64,000 nucleotides of DNA, taken from NCBI GenBank assembly GCA_013399875.1, contig VXAZ01007504.1, positions 1,074,600-1,138,599 on the forward strand, in the 5' to 3' direction. The notes beneath the pieces were generated by a model that saw nothing but the letters and a program-made list of their open reading frames with translations, had not been told where the DNA came from and made no database searches. Numbering within the stretch: the first letter of the stretch is position 1; every line of letters starts with the position of its first letter. This DNA comes from Gymnorhina tibicen. Its lineage: Eukaryota; Chordata; Aves; Passeriformes; Artamidae. Below are positions 26,801-40,100 of this stretch, in pieces. A program made the position numbers and the translations under genes.

Positions 26801-29800
26801 ATTAGACCAAATCAGATGTAGAGATCATCCACAAATGAGAGCTGAAATACAGGCATATAGAAATGTTAGAATTTTCTGCTTAATATTGTAAAGTCGAAAG
26901 CTTCATGATTATGCAAGCTCAGCTAATTACCTTCGAAGTATAGATTACTGTAAGCCCCTAACAGGAAATGGATAGAACTGCTCTGAATTGCTTTAATGAC
27001 AAGAAAGATACTATTTTGTAAGGTACAGGATTTCCCCCTCATCTCCTTTTAATTCTGTCTGAGGTGATTCAAAATTAAAGCCTTGACTAAAATTATCAAC
27101 ATTTTCAAGTTTCTTCTTCGTTTGCCTTCAAGAACCAAGCTGGCACCTCACAAAAAACACCTCTGTGTTTTAAGCACAGAAAAGAGGAAGAATGAAGGGG
27201 AACTGAAACCTTTCCTCTGAAACCTGTGCTGTAAATACCTAATTTATGGCACTTCACAGGTTGCAGCATTAATTTGGAACCCAGCATATTCAAAATCAGA
27301 AATTTAACAGTAGAAGTTATCCATAGCATTATTACTGGAAAAGGGAGTAAGTAGGCTTCATAGTTCTCTTACAGTTTTCTAGCCCTTTCTCTCCCACATT
27401 TGCAAGTTTTTCCATAGAAAGCAAAGGTCAGAAAAAAAGTTAAAAAACAGATCAGAGGAAAGAAATTCAGGGTTAATTTTTAATATATATATTCCACTTC
27501 GCTCAAACTATTGCTATATTCCCTTTTAACAGTTCAGACTTCTAATCACTTGCCAAAAATGCACAACTTTGTAACCCTGTGTTAATAGGTAGTTCCTTTG
27601 GGAACTGCATCATAGTTCTTCATGAAAATCTGGAATGACCTGCTTCACCAAGAGAGAGAAGGATCAGGTAACATTCCTTCAAAATTTCTGGAAAGCATGT
27701 GTATAATATATATACACCCATATAATAGGACTTGATTATGGGAAGGTTTTGAACTGAAGCTGTCAAAATTCAGTCCTACAGTTAAAGGATGGGGAGAGTA
27801 GCCTGTGGGATGAGAAATCATTATGAATAGCAGCTGTGATTGTGGAATACATCTCTGACCTTCCTTTTTATTCTATCATTGGATAGAAAAGGTTCAACTA
27901 TTGTAAATGCTTGTATTTAGACATAATTAGAGTTAGCTTGGCTCCCTAGCACAGAGATCAGTGGTGCAAGTTTAACAAGCACCAGAGGTCTCCAACTTCT
28001 TCTTATTAGTTTTTCCATCTTGGTGATTGAACATTTTAAGTGTTGCTGAGACACTTTGTGTTGTGTGTTGGATACTGGGTGCCGTGAGGTTATAACTGGC
28101 TATTCTCCATCCTGCTGCCAATCACTTATCTATGTCTAAACGTGACTGAATTTGCATAACTTACACATAGTGATGAACGACACTGACCTCACTCTACCTC
28201 ACTTTCAATAATTTTCTGCCTTTTTCTGTTCTTCCTGCTCTTTAAATGTCAGTCAGTGCTTCAGGAATGCACAGGTCAAAAGTACCAAATTGAGAAAGAG
28301 TTCAACCTAAAAAAATAAATATAGATAATTCCCTCCCTATTATACCTCATTTCTAAGATAACTCAGGCTTATGGGGTGAAATTTAAAGGTGGCTGCAAAT
28401 TTTTACATGTAATAGACAGGATTCCAGCAACTTCTCAATCCCCAGGTTAGTCACAGGTTCTCCTCATTTCTTATGGCTTTACTGGCATCTCCTTCTCATC
28501 ACTTTTCTATACACTGTGGGAAATCTCTCATCATTGCATTCTTAGATTTTGTATCCTGCACAATTGCTTTTCTTACTTTGCTTCAGGGAAGCGGTAAGAT
28601 AGTAATATGCATTACAATCACATAGACGGTAAAATGTTTGAAATTATAATTAAAATATAACTTCAAGAGGATTTGAGTTTAATATGAACTGCTACTGTAT
28701 GTCATCTATCAGACTAACGATGCTTGCTTAAATTCCCTAGGAATCTAGAGACAATACTTTACATGAAATGCTTCAGATACTTCTTTTTTGCATTAAAGAC
28801 GATAAAATTAACAGCAATATGATCATAATGATGAGGAGAATTTGAATAAAATTAGCTCTTAATTGCATTTGAATTCTGCATCTCTGAAACATAAAGCTCA
28901 TAACTCCCCTATGGAATTTCACCATTTTTTTCTTTTATGATCAGCTGGAGAATTGAACATGGGCATAGATTGCCATATGTTTTCATTACTTCAGCAAATA
29001 TGTAAAAAGAGCAAAATTTATGAGTTCATTGATATTTGAATGAACTGTCTTCTGTAGTTTATACCAACATATACATGTAGGTAGAATTGAATGCATATGA
29101 GAATTAAAATTAATCGATAATAGGCAGGTCTGTTCCTATCTTAAAATTTGCTGTCTGATTTACATTTTGTGATGAATCTGGAAAGGGTGGAGATGTAAAC
29201 TGGGGAATTGTGTTATTCTTTGTATCTACATTCACATATGTGTGAAACAGGTGTGACTTCCTTTTTCAAAGGCAGTAGAGGATGCACAGAAAAAGTAACT
29301 ACAGGAAGGTAAACAGGAAAGATGAACAGGCTGAAATGCATTTCCCATCAAAACAGATACTCAGAGCATACTGCCTTCATGACCTTAAGGAAAAGTCTCC
29401 AGCAATGTAAGTTGCATTCATAATGAAAATACACTCCGAATGACAGTGTAATCTATAATACTTTCATACACTACCAGGTACTAGGCAAAAGTGTCATAAA
29501 TCTCACTCTTTTGAACAAAGCATCCAGGCTCTACTGGATCTTTGCAAAGCTGGAAAAAGATCAAAAAAAGGTCTCAAACTGCATGAAGAGCCATTGCTTG
29601 TGGTTAAAATGATCTCTCCTCGGTACATTCTAACAGGATCAGGTCCACATTTTTATTTTTTACCTTGGGTTACTAATGTTCATGTAGCACACACTGTATG
29701 GGACATTTTTTTTCCCAATGTGCCAAAATTAAATTTTTGATTCTACTGTGACTTTTTTTCTCTTGCACTATTTGTAGACATCCTGTTGCTTCAGTCTGGA

Positions 29801-32800
29801 ATAAAAAGACGTCCAATAGGAAAATGGTTAAACTGTGTGTGATCTGTACTTTTTCCTGCTCTGTAAGATGAGTAGCTCTTATGGGTAGGATTTGCTTTCA
29901 GAAAAGAAACAGAACAAAATATGACAGTGAGTAGGATGTAATAGAGAATGAGTCAATATGTTTCTATGTTAAAACTGTGTCCTTTTACAAGCATTTATCC
30001 CATGGATACACATGTATTCAAAGTTTGAACTGAAAGAGAATTTTATGGCCATGTAATAAACCTCAGTAAAGGTTATGTATGGTAGAAACATTGAGAGCTT
30101 ATAAATCATTAATGCCACCAATTCCCTGTGGGTTTTGAGACGATATAAAAAAAGAAGCCTTACATTCAGGGTGGTATGTAGAAAGAGCACTCCCAGAATC
30201 TTACAGTCCTATGGAGGCTAATTTGTCCTAAATATCTAGGCCAAAAGTCTCCTGTTGTACAACTGCAAAGGAGTAGGAGAAAAGTGTCTAGAATGATTAG
30301 CTGGGTTTAAGTGTTATCACGAAGAAAGAAAATATTTTTTGAACTTAAATAATTCCAACCATACCTGTTCAAATGCTGTTTACACTGCCTACCACTCCCC
30401 ATCCCCTAAACTCAAAGACGATTCCAGGCTGATTTGGAGACATTAGGTCTTCTCATTTTGGTACTGTCCACCATGGGTCATCTAAGGTAGAGCTTATCTT
30501 GCTGAAGATGTACACAACAGGAAGTTCTAAATTAAATTCAAATGTTTTTGGTGTACAACATCAGAGAATCCCTTCTGAGTATCATTATAGTGCTTTTTAG
30601 AATTGGTTGCAAATTAAAAAGGAGGACAAAGCTACCAGTCAGAATGCCAGCACTTGGAGCACTTTGCTGCTCAGGAAGGGTATGAGAACACACATAAGGA
30701 AGGACATACTTTATCCCATGTCCACCTTTAAATTTCCTGGCATATTTCAGCATGACAGAGAAATTCATTTCAGCCCTAAATTCATGTGAACAATGGAGAT
30801 TTTCTAGATCCTATTTTCAAGACAGGCAAAGTTTTATTTACGTGGCCAGAAACAGCCTATACTTGTATGAGGTAACCGGCCACAGTCTAAGTTTTCCTGG
30901 GAGGTGAGAAAATAAAGAGTTCTCTTAGAAACACTAAGACTCCACAGGAGGGCATTTAAGCACTACTTCCTAGAGAAAATATTTCTGCATGAAGATGAAA
31001 ATAATTTCTAGTTAAACTTCACAATAAATCTAATTGTTCATTATGAAACAGGGTTAAAGGTGAAGGGAAAGTGAAAGTCTTAAGAATGAGAAATGACATT
31101 ATTTAAATCAGATTTTCAACAACGGCAAAAGAATGGATTTTTTTACTTAGAAAGTTGTAGAAAAATGACCTAGTGGGTAATTTTTTTTCTCTTGGGTCTC
31201 TGAGGAAAGCAATTGCATATGAAGGATAACCACAGCAGTTTGATTAACTAAAATGTAGATCCCTACCCGAATCTGAAGACTGTTGTTTTGTCAACCTCAA
31301 CATAATCCACTGAAAACATCAAATGAGTCTGAAATAGTAGTTCTTGGTTGGCAGGCTGCTTTTATTGAAAGGATGCTTTTCTTTCTCCTGTTTTGCTGGT
31401 AGCCCTGGAACAACTGTGATAAGCAGTGAGCACAATGTCTTGATGTTCTTTGGATGAATCTGTATTCCACTTGAATTGCACAGTTTACAATCCAGTGCAG
31501 CACATAAAGACATGCTGGGATAATAGATGTAGAAATCCAGCAGACAAATTTTTGTGTGTACTAAAGGCACCTACAGGTACTGTTGAAAAAAATTTAAACT
31601 CTTAGATGGATCAAATTTTGATCTGTATTTTCCTTACTGAACATATCACAATTCATTTGAAAATCATAAGAAAATAGTAATAATATAAAAAAGTATGTAG
31701 ATATATCTAGCAATATAAGGAAAATAAAAAGGAAATGTAAAAAATCCAGAGATTTTCATTGGTTTTCCAACCATAGTGGCAGAGAAGTAATTAACACCTC
31801 AAAAGGGAATTGCCTAAATTTCAGATATGTAATCCCATCACACAAGCCTCTGGCAGAATCATTGCTTCAGGAGTTTCAAAAGAAAAATTTTTGTATTTTC
31901 CTGAAAGCACTCTGGCTAGGTTTTGGTTTTTTTGGTAAGGGTATCACTGATGTTAATTTTCATTTGATACAGTGTTTTCACTTCCATTAACCTGTAACAC
32001 AAGTCACTATATAACTGGAATGTTGCCTAAGACAGAGCAGGAGTAAATTGTTTCTACTTCCAGTTGGAAGTTCCAGTTGGATCTTTCAACAATTAAAATA
32101 GTTGGTTTTTGTTGTTTGATTGCTTTTTCTTCTGGGATAGTCTCCAGCTTACCTTACCTATGTATGAAACAGTAACAACACTGCAGAGCTCTCTGAGTCA
32201 ACACACTGCACATCCTACTAGAGAATTGACCTTGGTCACAGGTTTAATGTGTAAGTGGAAACTGCACTGTAAGGTTATGCTTTTTTTTCTCCCTGAAACT
32301 CAGGTGGTACCCTTGAAAAACAAGTTCAAGTTGTTGAAAGAGTCCTCAATTTGCAATGTAATGAAAATGGATTTAGCACGCACACGGAACAGTTAATCTA
32401 TTTTCATTACAAGTGACAGTTCTGAGTCACCAACCTGCACATGTGATGCATAAGAAGTACTTAAGGAATACTAACCCACAACTTACCAAGGATACCAGCC
32501 TCTAAGCACTGACCCTGGCAGTGGCTGTCTGGTTTCGATAACTACAGGGTGGTTTTAATACAAACCCAGAGTCACAAAAAATGTGCATGGCCATTCCACT
32601 GTCTGAATAAATAAGCCAACTCTGCTGGAACATTCTAAAAGGAGTAAAGCCAGAAGTGATATTTAGAAGTGAAAGAAGCAAAGTATCAGTCATGAAAGGA
32701 GTAATGATGAGCCATGATCAAAATCACTGAAAAAAAGACCTCAAGGTGTAATTCCTCTGAGAACACACACGCACAGTCATATGCACACATGCACAAACAA

Positions 32801-35800
32801 AATCAATGCACTGATGGAAGAACTGGGTTTTGATTTTTTCCTGAACTTCTGTTATCTGTCAAGGGGACATCTTTGTCTGTCACTGCAGATTCTACAAGCA
32901 CACTACTGATACCGGTCTTCATGAAAACTTAGCTTAGAAAGAACCACAGTCAATGCAGCTGCTTCCTCCACATTTTGAAAATTACAGATAATAGAAGTAA
33001 TATACAAGAAAATGATTCATGGCTCAGAAATCAAAGTCTTACTGGGAGGATAAAAACTCTACAGCAGAGGAGATGGAAAAAACATAAATCTGAGCTGTGT
33101 AAAAAACATCTCCCCCTTAAATTCTGTCTTTGCTGTAGAGGAAATGGGACAAAAGGAAAATAGACTCAAGGAGAAAAGCAAATCTAGAGCAGAATAGTCA
33201 GTCTATTCCCCTCTGGGCTTATAAAGAGCAAAGTCGAATCAAAACCCTTGGAAGTCCTTGGGAAAAGGATACTCTTACCAGGTGGCAAATATAGAAGCTT
33301 TGTGAAAACCGGTATTTTCCTAAGGGGAATGAAAAAAAATTTTGAGAAGGTGCCAGAAGCCACAAAATTAATTTTGATTCAATATGATTATTGACGAAGT
33401 CTCTGTAGCAATAGCCCCACCGTAGCAAGCTAAGTTCTTCAGTTTGGTTTCAAAAGAAATTACCAGATCTGCTTTTGAAGCCTTGATCTACCACATCAGG
33501 CTGAGCTTAGACAGAAAAAGCCCCTCACTGTACTTGTGTTCTTCTCTAAAGGGAGAAGGCTCAAGGTGCCCCTTTGCATTACAGTGAAATAGCATGAAGA
33601 GATGGACAAGGTCTTTCTCTTACTGGTTGGCCAAGGCTAAATGCAGGGCAGCTGAGGAGTCCAGGTGCTATTGCATAAATATTAGAAAAACTGTAATAGG
33701 TCTGCAAAGGGATTTTAATCAATGTCTCAAAGTTAGCTGAAGAATAAAAATTATTAATTTGTGGTTCTATGATGCCCTTTTTTCGAGATTCTGCACAGAA
33801 CACCTTCACTTCAGGGAAAACAAGAGTAGTTCCCTTATCCAGTATTACCGTGGAGTCTAAGGACTGATTTTCTTTGCTCACGCTTTTAATTCCAGTTCAG
33901 CTAAGAGGATATTGAGAATGTGCTGATAAACTGGCCCTGTCATTCTGTAAGTACAACACCCATACAGCAGTGGTCAGGAAGGACAGCTTTGCTTTAAGTC
34001 TGCATAGAGTTGACATTTGCTGAAAACCCTTCCTCAATCTTTGAATCATTGCAATACAGCGTCAAAAACCCCCACCCAGTTAATCTCCTGTTTGTGCAAC
34101 CGTTCTCCATGAAACTGGATAAGCTTGCTTTCCTGGTAGATCACCACTTATAAAAATCATTAGATATTTAGAAAGCATTCCTCAACACTAAAATAGCAAA
34201 TAGGAAAGAGACATACTGGATATTTAATCCAAGGTGCAAAACAGGCCCCAGACCAGATTTATGGGATTTTTGCCACAGTGACTAGATGAGTCTTCATCAT
34301 TCTGATAGAATACGGCAGCTTAAGCAGATCTTTAGAGGGGTAATAAAGGCCCTTTTTGCTGACAACTTTTCAGAATGCAAGTAGTATTTTGTAAGGTGCA
34401 GTTAAATAAGAAAAATACTTCTGGAACACAAAGATGTGCAATCATGCATAAACCAGTTTTCTGATCTTTATCTCCAACAATAGCCACTATTCAAGAACAG
34501 CCTTAATCAGGTAATAAATCAGGCAAAAAGAAAAATGAAATTGTCATTTGTGGGACCAAAATAAAACCTATATTTCTGAAAGAAGAATATAGTTATTTTT
34601 GCAACAGGAAAACAGTTACAATTCTGTAATCTTCCTTGGTTTTTGTCAAAAAAATTGCACCAAGATGGATGATTTTCAGATTTACTCTGGTCAGTCAATA
34701 GTGTAGGAACAGTTAATTGTTGTGGCATCTGCTGATTAATGGATCCTTCAGAATGTGATGAGCACGGGATGAGGTGAACTGCATGAAATGACAAAAATCT
34801 TTGTTTTCTTTAATCCTCTTTGCCCTCAGATAGCAAGCTTTCAGCTGTCTCTTTTTAAGGACTGCAAAGGCCATCAGCTCTGTGGTACTCTTACTCCTGT
34901 ACTCAGGTACAGCTGTGAGTTGGCCTAGGTTACATATCACTGTCACTAGATGTTACACAAAGGTAGCCATGAAGTGCGTGACAAATTATACTGTAGTTCT
35001 GATGGGAAGATATGACTTCATGTGCTGCAAAATATCACTGGACTATGGGTTGGTACAACGCATGGCATGGACAACCCTCAGGGGAAGACGAGATAAGGTG
35101 TCACAGTATTGGCTTCAACCACAATGAGGAATTCTTCTAAATAGGTAAATTTTTATTTGACTGGTTAGGCACTCCTACTTTTTCCACCTTCCTTGCAAGC
35201 AAAACAAACACCTGTATTTCTTAGCCAGTCTTTGTAACTGTAATTGAATTTCATTTACACATGCAGCTGAATTTAACTGACCACATGAACTGTGCTGTGA
35301 TGACACTCGACATGTTTAATACTAATAATGTTGGTTTTGATGCATGTAATACACCAAAAAAAAAAGAAGAGAATGAATTGGTTTGTGGTTTGTTGTTTTT
35401 TGTTGTTGTTTTTAATACTTTCACAGAACTTTAGAACTTTGGATCTTTCCTCTAATTTGGAACAAAAACACAGTTTAAAATTTTGGCATTTTCCCTGGAA
35501 CAGAAACCTTGTTTTCCACAAGGTGAAACAGCCAATATTGTATATGTTCAAGAAAGAATACAAAGGGGAATGCTTAATAAATGCACTGGGAATATAAAAA
35601 AGAAGTTTTTACTAACTGCAAAGGACTAGGGTCTATATTATCTCCTGTGAGAAAAATTATACCAGATTCTTGACAATAATATATGGTCATGGAAGGAAAA
35701 TCAAATTTATTCATCAGCAAAGTTTTTTAAAAACTACTAATCATATCTGTAAAGTTTATAGAGAAAATTAAATTAATCAGGATGGTAGGAATACACCCGC

Positions 35801-37021
35801 TCAGTTTGCCAAAAGGCTGTGTCACTCAGTCACATACTAATAAAGGCTATTGTCTGCTCAGATGAGGTTTCATTTATACTAATATTTAGAAATGGCTCAC
35901 ACTTTAGAGACTGATATTTCTAGAAGCACTCAGATTCAGGATATGAGTAATATAGGTGCAAGAAAAATGCTATTTGTTATTTTTTGTCATCAGTTGTAAG
36001 AGCCTATTAAAAAAAAATTATCAAACATTGCTGACACACAAACAAACACAGACTGACCTGTGACTGGTCAAACAACATAAATAACAAGCAATAAATATAT
36101 GATGTGAATATTTCTGCGTCACCTCAATCTTACAGGTTGAATTATAGTACTCTTTACTGTGGATTGGTTTTGTATTATTTATAGATCACACAAATATTAG
36201 TGTTTTAAATTAAATCAGACAACCTTTCCTTACTGCACCTACTGTAAGACAACTGCCTTGAAACACAGCGGACAAATAAAACCTGTGTTGATTGCACAGA
36301 GTTTAAATTTTTGAAGTGTGATTTAGAAGGGCCTTAAACATTTGCTCTGCCTTTGGTAGTGAATTTCACCTCCTGAAATATAAACAGACTGAAGCAAGAC
36401 TACAATTTTCCTCACTGCATACCAATTTTGAGTGTGTGTGAAGTGGAAATTTGTACATGATACTGATTTACTCTATCACTAGATGATCAAATTGGAGGAT
36501 GTACACCTCCTATCACTCAGCCTGGAAACCAGAGACTACTACAAAAAACTCCCAGTGCTTTACATGGAAACATCTAGTCCTGATACAGCTAATACCTGAT
36601 CTTGTCAAACTTTATACACCTATAACCAGAGATTACAGTGGTAAGTTTTGCCATTATGCTACCATTTATATCCTATAAGCACAGTAATGATAATGACACT
36701 GACAAGAGCACCTGACAGCAGCACAGATGTTGAGAGATATTATTATGCAATCTGTATTACTGCTCATCTACATAAACTTAGTTGACTAATCCAAGTTGCC
36801 ACATTTACCATAAAATAAAGAAGAATATTGATATTTTAAATTAAAAGATAAGCCATCATATGTGTATTTTCATAGAAAAAATTTCTCAAATCATATCATG
36901 CTTTCATAGCAAAAACCCTTTTGAGCAGACAGCCATAATTTCCCACAGGGTGTCTCCAAAGTTACCCCTTTCCAATTGAATTCCTACCCAGGAGTAAGCA
37001 GAAGAAAACCAGAGAACTTAC

Positions 37022-37149
37022 GATCTCCTTGGCAGCGCACGGGACCCACGGACACCTTGGCTTCAGACCCAGGCCGGTCCAGGTCTCCAACCACCACCTG
37101 GCTGACTGGTAGGTGCTCTTTGTATGACAACATCCCAAAGTCTTTCCTC
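37022..37149 (-). CDS. CNTNAP2: Internal coding exon of contactin-associated protein-like 2 (fibrinogen-like region, downstream exon of the pair)
   Basis: This 128-bp minus-strand exon follows the 60907-61063 exon after an intron of 23,757 bp. The acceptor is a T/C-rich tract ending TGTAATTCAG (CAG at 37152-37150) and the donor is GTAAGT (37021-37016). Its first G completes the Trp codon split across the junction. Then come 42 codons reading [34 protein letters not shown] and GPVRCQGD. The final C begins a codon, expected to be Arg, in the next exon. The two exons join in frame, which strongly supports both. The block [11 protein letters not shown]...SEAK.SVGP.RCQGD is characteristic of CASPR2. 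The exon is richer in G+C and CpG than the flanking introns (four CpG inside and one across the donor). The next exon downstream was not found in the remaining 37 kb. Paralogues CNTNAP4 and CNTNAP5 remain possible but fit less well from memory. Confidence 0.9.
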
Positions 37150-40100
37150 CTGAATTACAGAGAGACAAAAAAGAAAGCAATTGTGAAACATATGAAATTG
37201 TTTTTCTTGATCCGAGCACCAAAATAATAGGTATGCAAAAATTGCACACAGCTGAAACCCCATTTTAGTTAGCAAGACCACTAAAATTCAATTTATAGTC
37301 ATATCTTAGAGCCCCTCATTTCAACTGCAGCAAACAACATAGTGTTTTTTTCATGTTTGGACCAAATCACTATGCACAGTTACAACATTTTTCCTTTATT
37401 ATTTCAAGAGCTGAACCCAACTGGCATTGAGTGTTCTTTCTTCCAAATAGAAAATGAAATAAGCAATATTTAATGAGGTACTTTATCTCTCAGCTGGTTT
37501 GCTTCTGTGGGGTTTATTTTGGTTGTAGTTTTTTTGGTGAGTTTGTATTTGCTGTTTTGTTTTGTTTGTGTTTTTATTTGGTTTTTTATATAAACACACA
37601 TAAAAGGCTAAATTATCCACACAGGAAAAAATGCCCTATATATAGTGTTAAGACTATACCTTTTGACACAAAAGAAAGAAAAAGGAAACAGAATAAATCC
37701 ATCTATTTCTCTTTCTTCCCCCCAGCCTCCCTTTCTTTTTAGCTCTATCCTGTCATGTAATTGAGTATCTAAAGTAAGGAACTTTTTGATCTAAAAAATC
37801 AATTCCTTTGTTCAAAAATACCCCAAGATGAAGGATGAATTCAGTATCTGGAAAAGTTAACTGAACCACACAGTATGACTGTAACTGAGAACTTGTAATG
37901 GTTTCCGGAAAATGAAAGTCTTTTTCATCTCTAACTTGGATGACTCCAGGATCTGGCTCATTATATTGCTAATAACTGGGCAGCACAGCAGGGATCTGCA
38001 TGATCTGTGGTAATGTTCAGTCTTCCAGCAGGACAGCAGTGTTTTCCTGTAGCATCTCCAGTCATCATCCTTATTTGGTCCATCTGAAGAGATGGAAGGC
38101 AAAACACTCCTTTAAAAAGAAGCACAACTAAATTAATTAAGAAAATTACCATCATGTTTTTGAACAACAGTTCAAAACTAGTTGAAACTAGTGTCTGTTC
38201 TCTGTGATGAGGAGAGTAATTAGAGATTTAATTACTAGAGTTTATCAAATAGCAGATGACTGTTTTACTTAATCTGTGTGTTCTTCCCCTTCAGAGAACT
38301 TGCCTTGCTCCTTTGTGTTACATGACCCTTTGCGTTGCAGAGATCATTAGCCCTCTTTGGCTGGACACAGCTACCCCAGGTACTCTGTCAGTGAGGCTGC
38401 TATAGGACATTGTTAGAAAGGGAGGAAAATGGACAGGAGGAACCCTGGCAGGCTGCTCCTGCACATTGTGCTGGCCTGTAGCATACTGCTTTTCATCGGC
38501 AGATTGCCATGCCATTTACAAAGGCATCCTTTTCATCAATTTGGAGACAAGCAGTATAAGAAAGGAAAGATTAAAGGACTTCCCATTCAAGAAAGAAAAA
38601 AGTGAGTAACAAAGACAGGTATGTAGACCTAATCTTCATCACTGCTAAAGACTGCATCCATGGGACCCACTCCCTTCTAATAGAGAATAAATGTAGGTCA
38701 TCACTTTACTCTTTCTGGGATTTTCCTCTGAGACTGGCTTTCTCTGCTGATTTTTACTCTTTCAAAGAACACTTTAAAGTTGGACATATCTATTTAAAAT
38801 AAAGAATTCTTCAAAGGGTGGTAAAAAGAAAACTATTGACATTTTTCTTTCTTTCCTCTCTCACAAAACCAGCTAATATTTCAGCTCCAAATAAGGATGT
38901 TAAAGGGCAGCACTTTTCCTGTCCCCAGTAGCTTTCACCTTCTTTGAAGGAAATAAAAAGGAGCAGTAACAATTTTCTCCCTCTTTACTGATCATTTTTT
39001 ACTCATTTTAATATCTTATTTATGCACTTAGTGATATGGTCACTTTAAAGCTGTTGCCATGACAATAAAAGCTGAATGTTAAGAGTTCTTTTCAGACGTA
39101 GCCTTATTTTCTGGTAATCATGTACTTGTGTCATCATTGTAGCAAATGCATTTTCCCCTGCACTGAAACTATTGAGGGCTGGGAGTGCTGAACTAAGAGT
39201 TGAGAGAGGTGAGTTGTCTTTTCACGAGCAGAACCCGGGTAACTCTTTTGCTCTTAACAAAAATGGGATAATTATGATTTTTGGCCCGCACATGTGCCAA
39301 TAAGACAAATAGACTCAGAGACTGAATGGCTCTGTTGTTACTCTTTTCTAACATACTTGTAGTTCCTCCGGACATACTAATCAGTGCTGACAAAATCAAA
39401 AAAGTTTTAAACTAAAGACTAATTATTATGCTTGACTTTGTACAACACACTTAGAAATAATCACAGCTCAGACACTCAATTCCTTCAAGTGATAATGCTT
39501 CTGACGGTATTTAAAGACTTTGCACATTAAGAGGGTGGAGAAAGTCTCTGAAGTTTTTCCTCACCAAAGAAAATCCCCTCAAGAGAATAAAGATTGAATT
39601 CAGAGAGTGTCATATTCCTATTAATAGCCAAATGGGAGATGAATGAATCTGATCAAATCCTGTAATTATTACCAGGAGATATTGATGAAATCTCAGTGTA
39701 ATTTTCTATTCCTAATTTCTTTTCCTATATATAACAGTCTACAAAGTGCTTCAGGGTGCCTTTGAATGAAAGTAGCAGATATTAGTGTAAGATTTATCAT
39801 TGTTTTGATTGTGATCATCTACTTACGCTTTATAAGCATTCTGTGGTATGTAAAAAAGAAATGCATTATACATGTATCAGCAAATGACATATTCAAAGTA
39901 GTGATAAGATTCTGTATCATTATTAATTTGTTTATATAACGATTTAATACAACCAGACTTCTGCTACTGGAGTAATTTATTTTCTCTGATATTGTTAGAC
40001 TTCACTTAATTATCAGTCCGGCTATACAAAGTAAAACAAATAAAGAATGTACTACAGGTAGGAATGGACTCAATTTTAAAAGATATGGTTTCATGAGTTG

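Larger units (their letters stand above)
1..37021 (-). other. CNTNAP2: CNTNAP2 intron downstream of the second visible exon (partial, at least 37,021 bp)
   Basis: The intron starts with GTAAGT at 37021 and runs off the left edge of the window. No frame in it resembles the next segment expected for CASPR2 (the start of the following laminin G-like domain), so it probably exceeds 37 kb. It holds three CR1 fragments (7.6, 7.9 and 11.0 kb), the direct repeat pair at 13.2 and 15.2 kb, and small inverted and tandem repeats. The stretches 40-7638, 8516-11022, 11261-13248, 15249-19600 and 23854-37021 show nothing that I can call. The part at about 2000-3650 is somewhat richer in G+C, without a convincing gene. 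Confidence 0.75.

Noticed and set aside
32058..32081. 11-bp direct repeat ttccagttgga with 13-bp spacing
   Set aside because: Too short to separate from chance, and no larger structure surrounds it.
36962..37281. Open frames of 72 to 95 codons overlapping the exon at 37022-37149 on both strands
   Set aside because: They read the exon in wrong frames or antisense. Only the minus frame bounded by the AG acceptor and GT donor gives a CASPR2 peptide.
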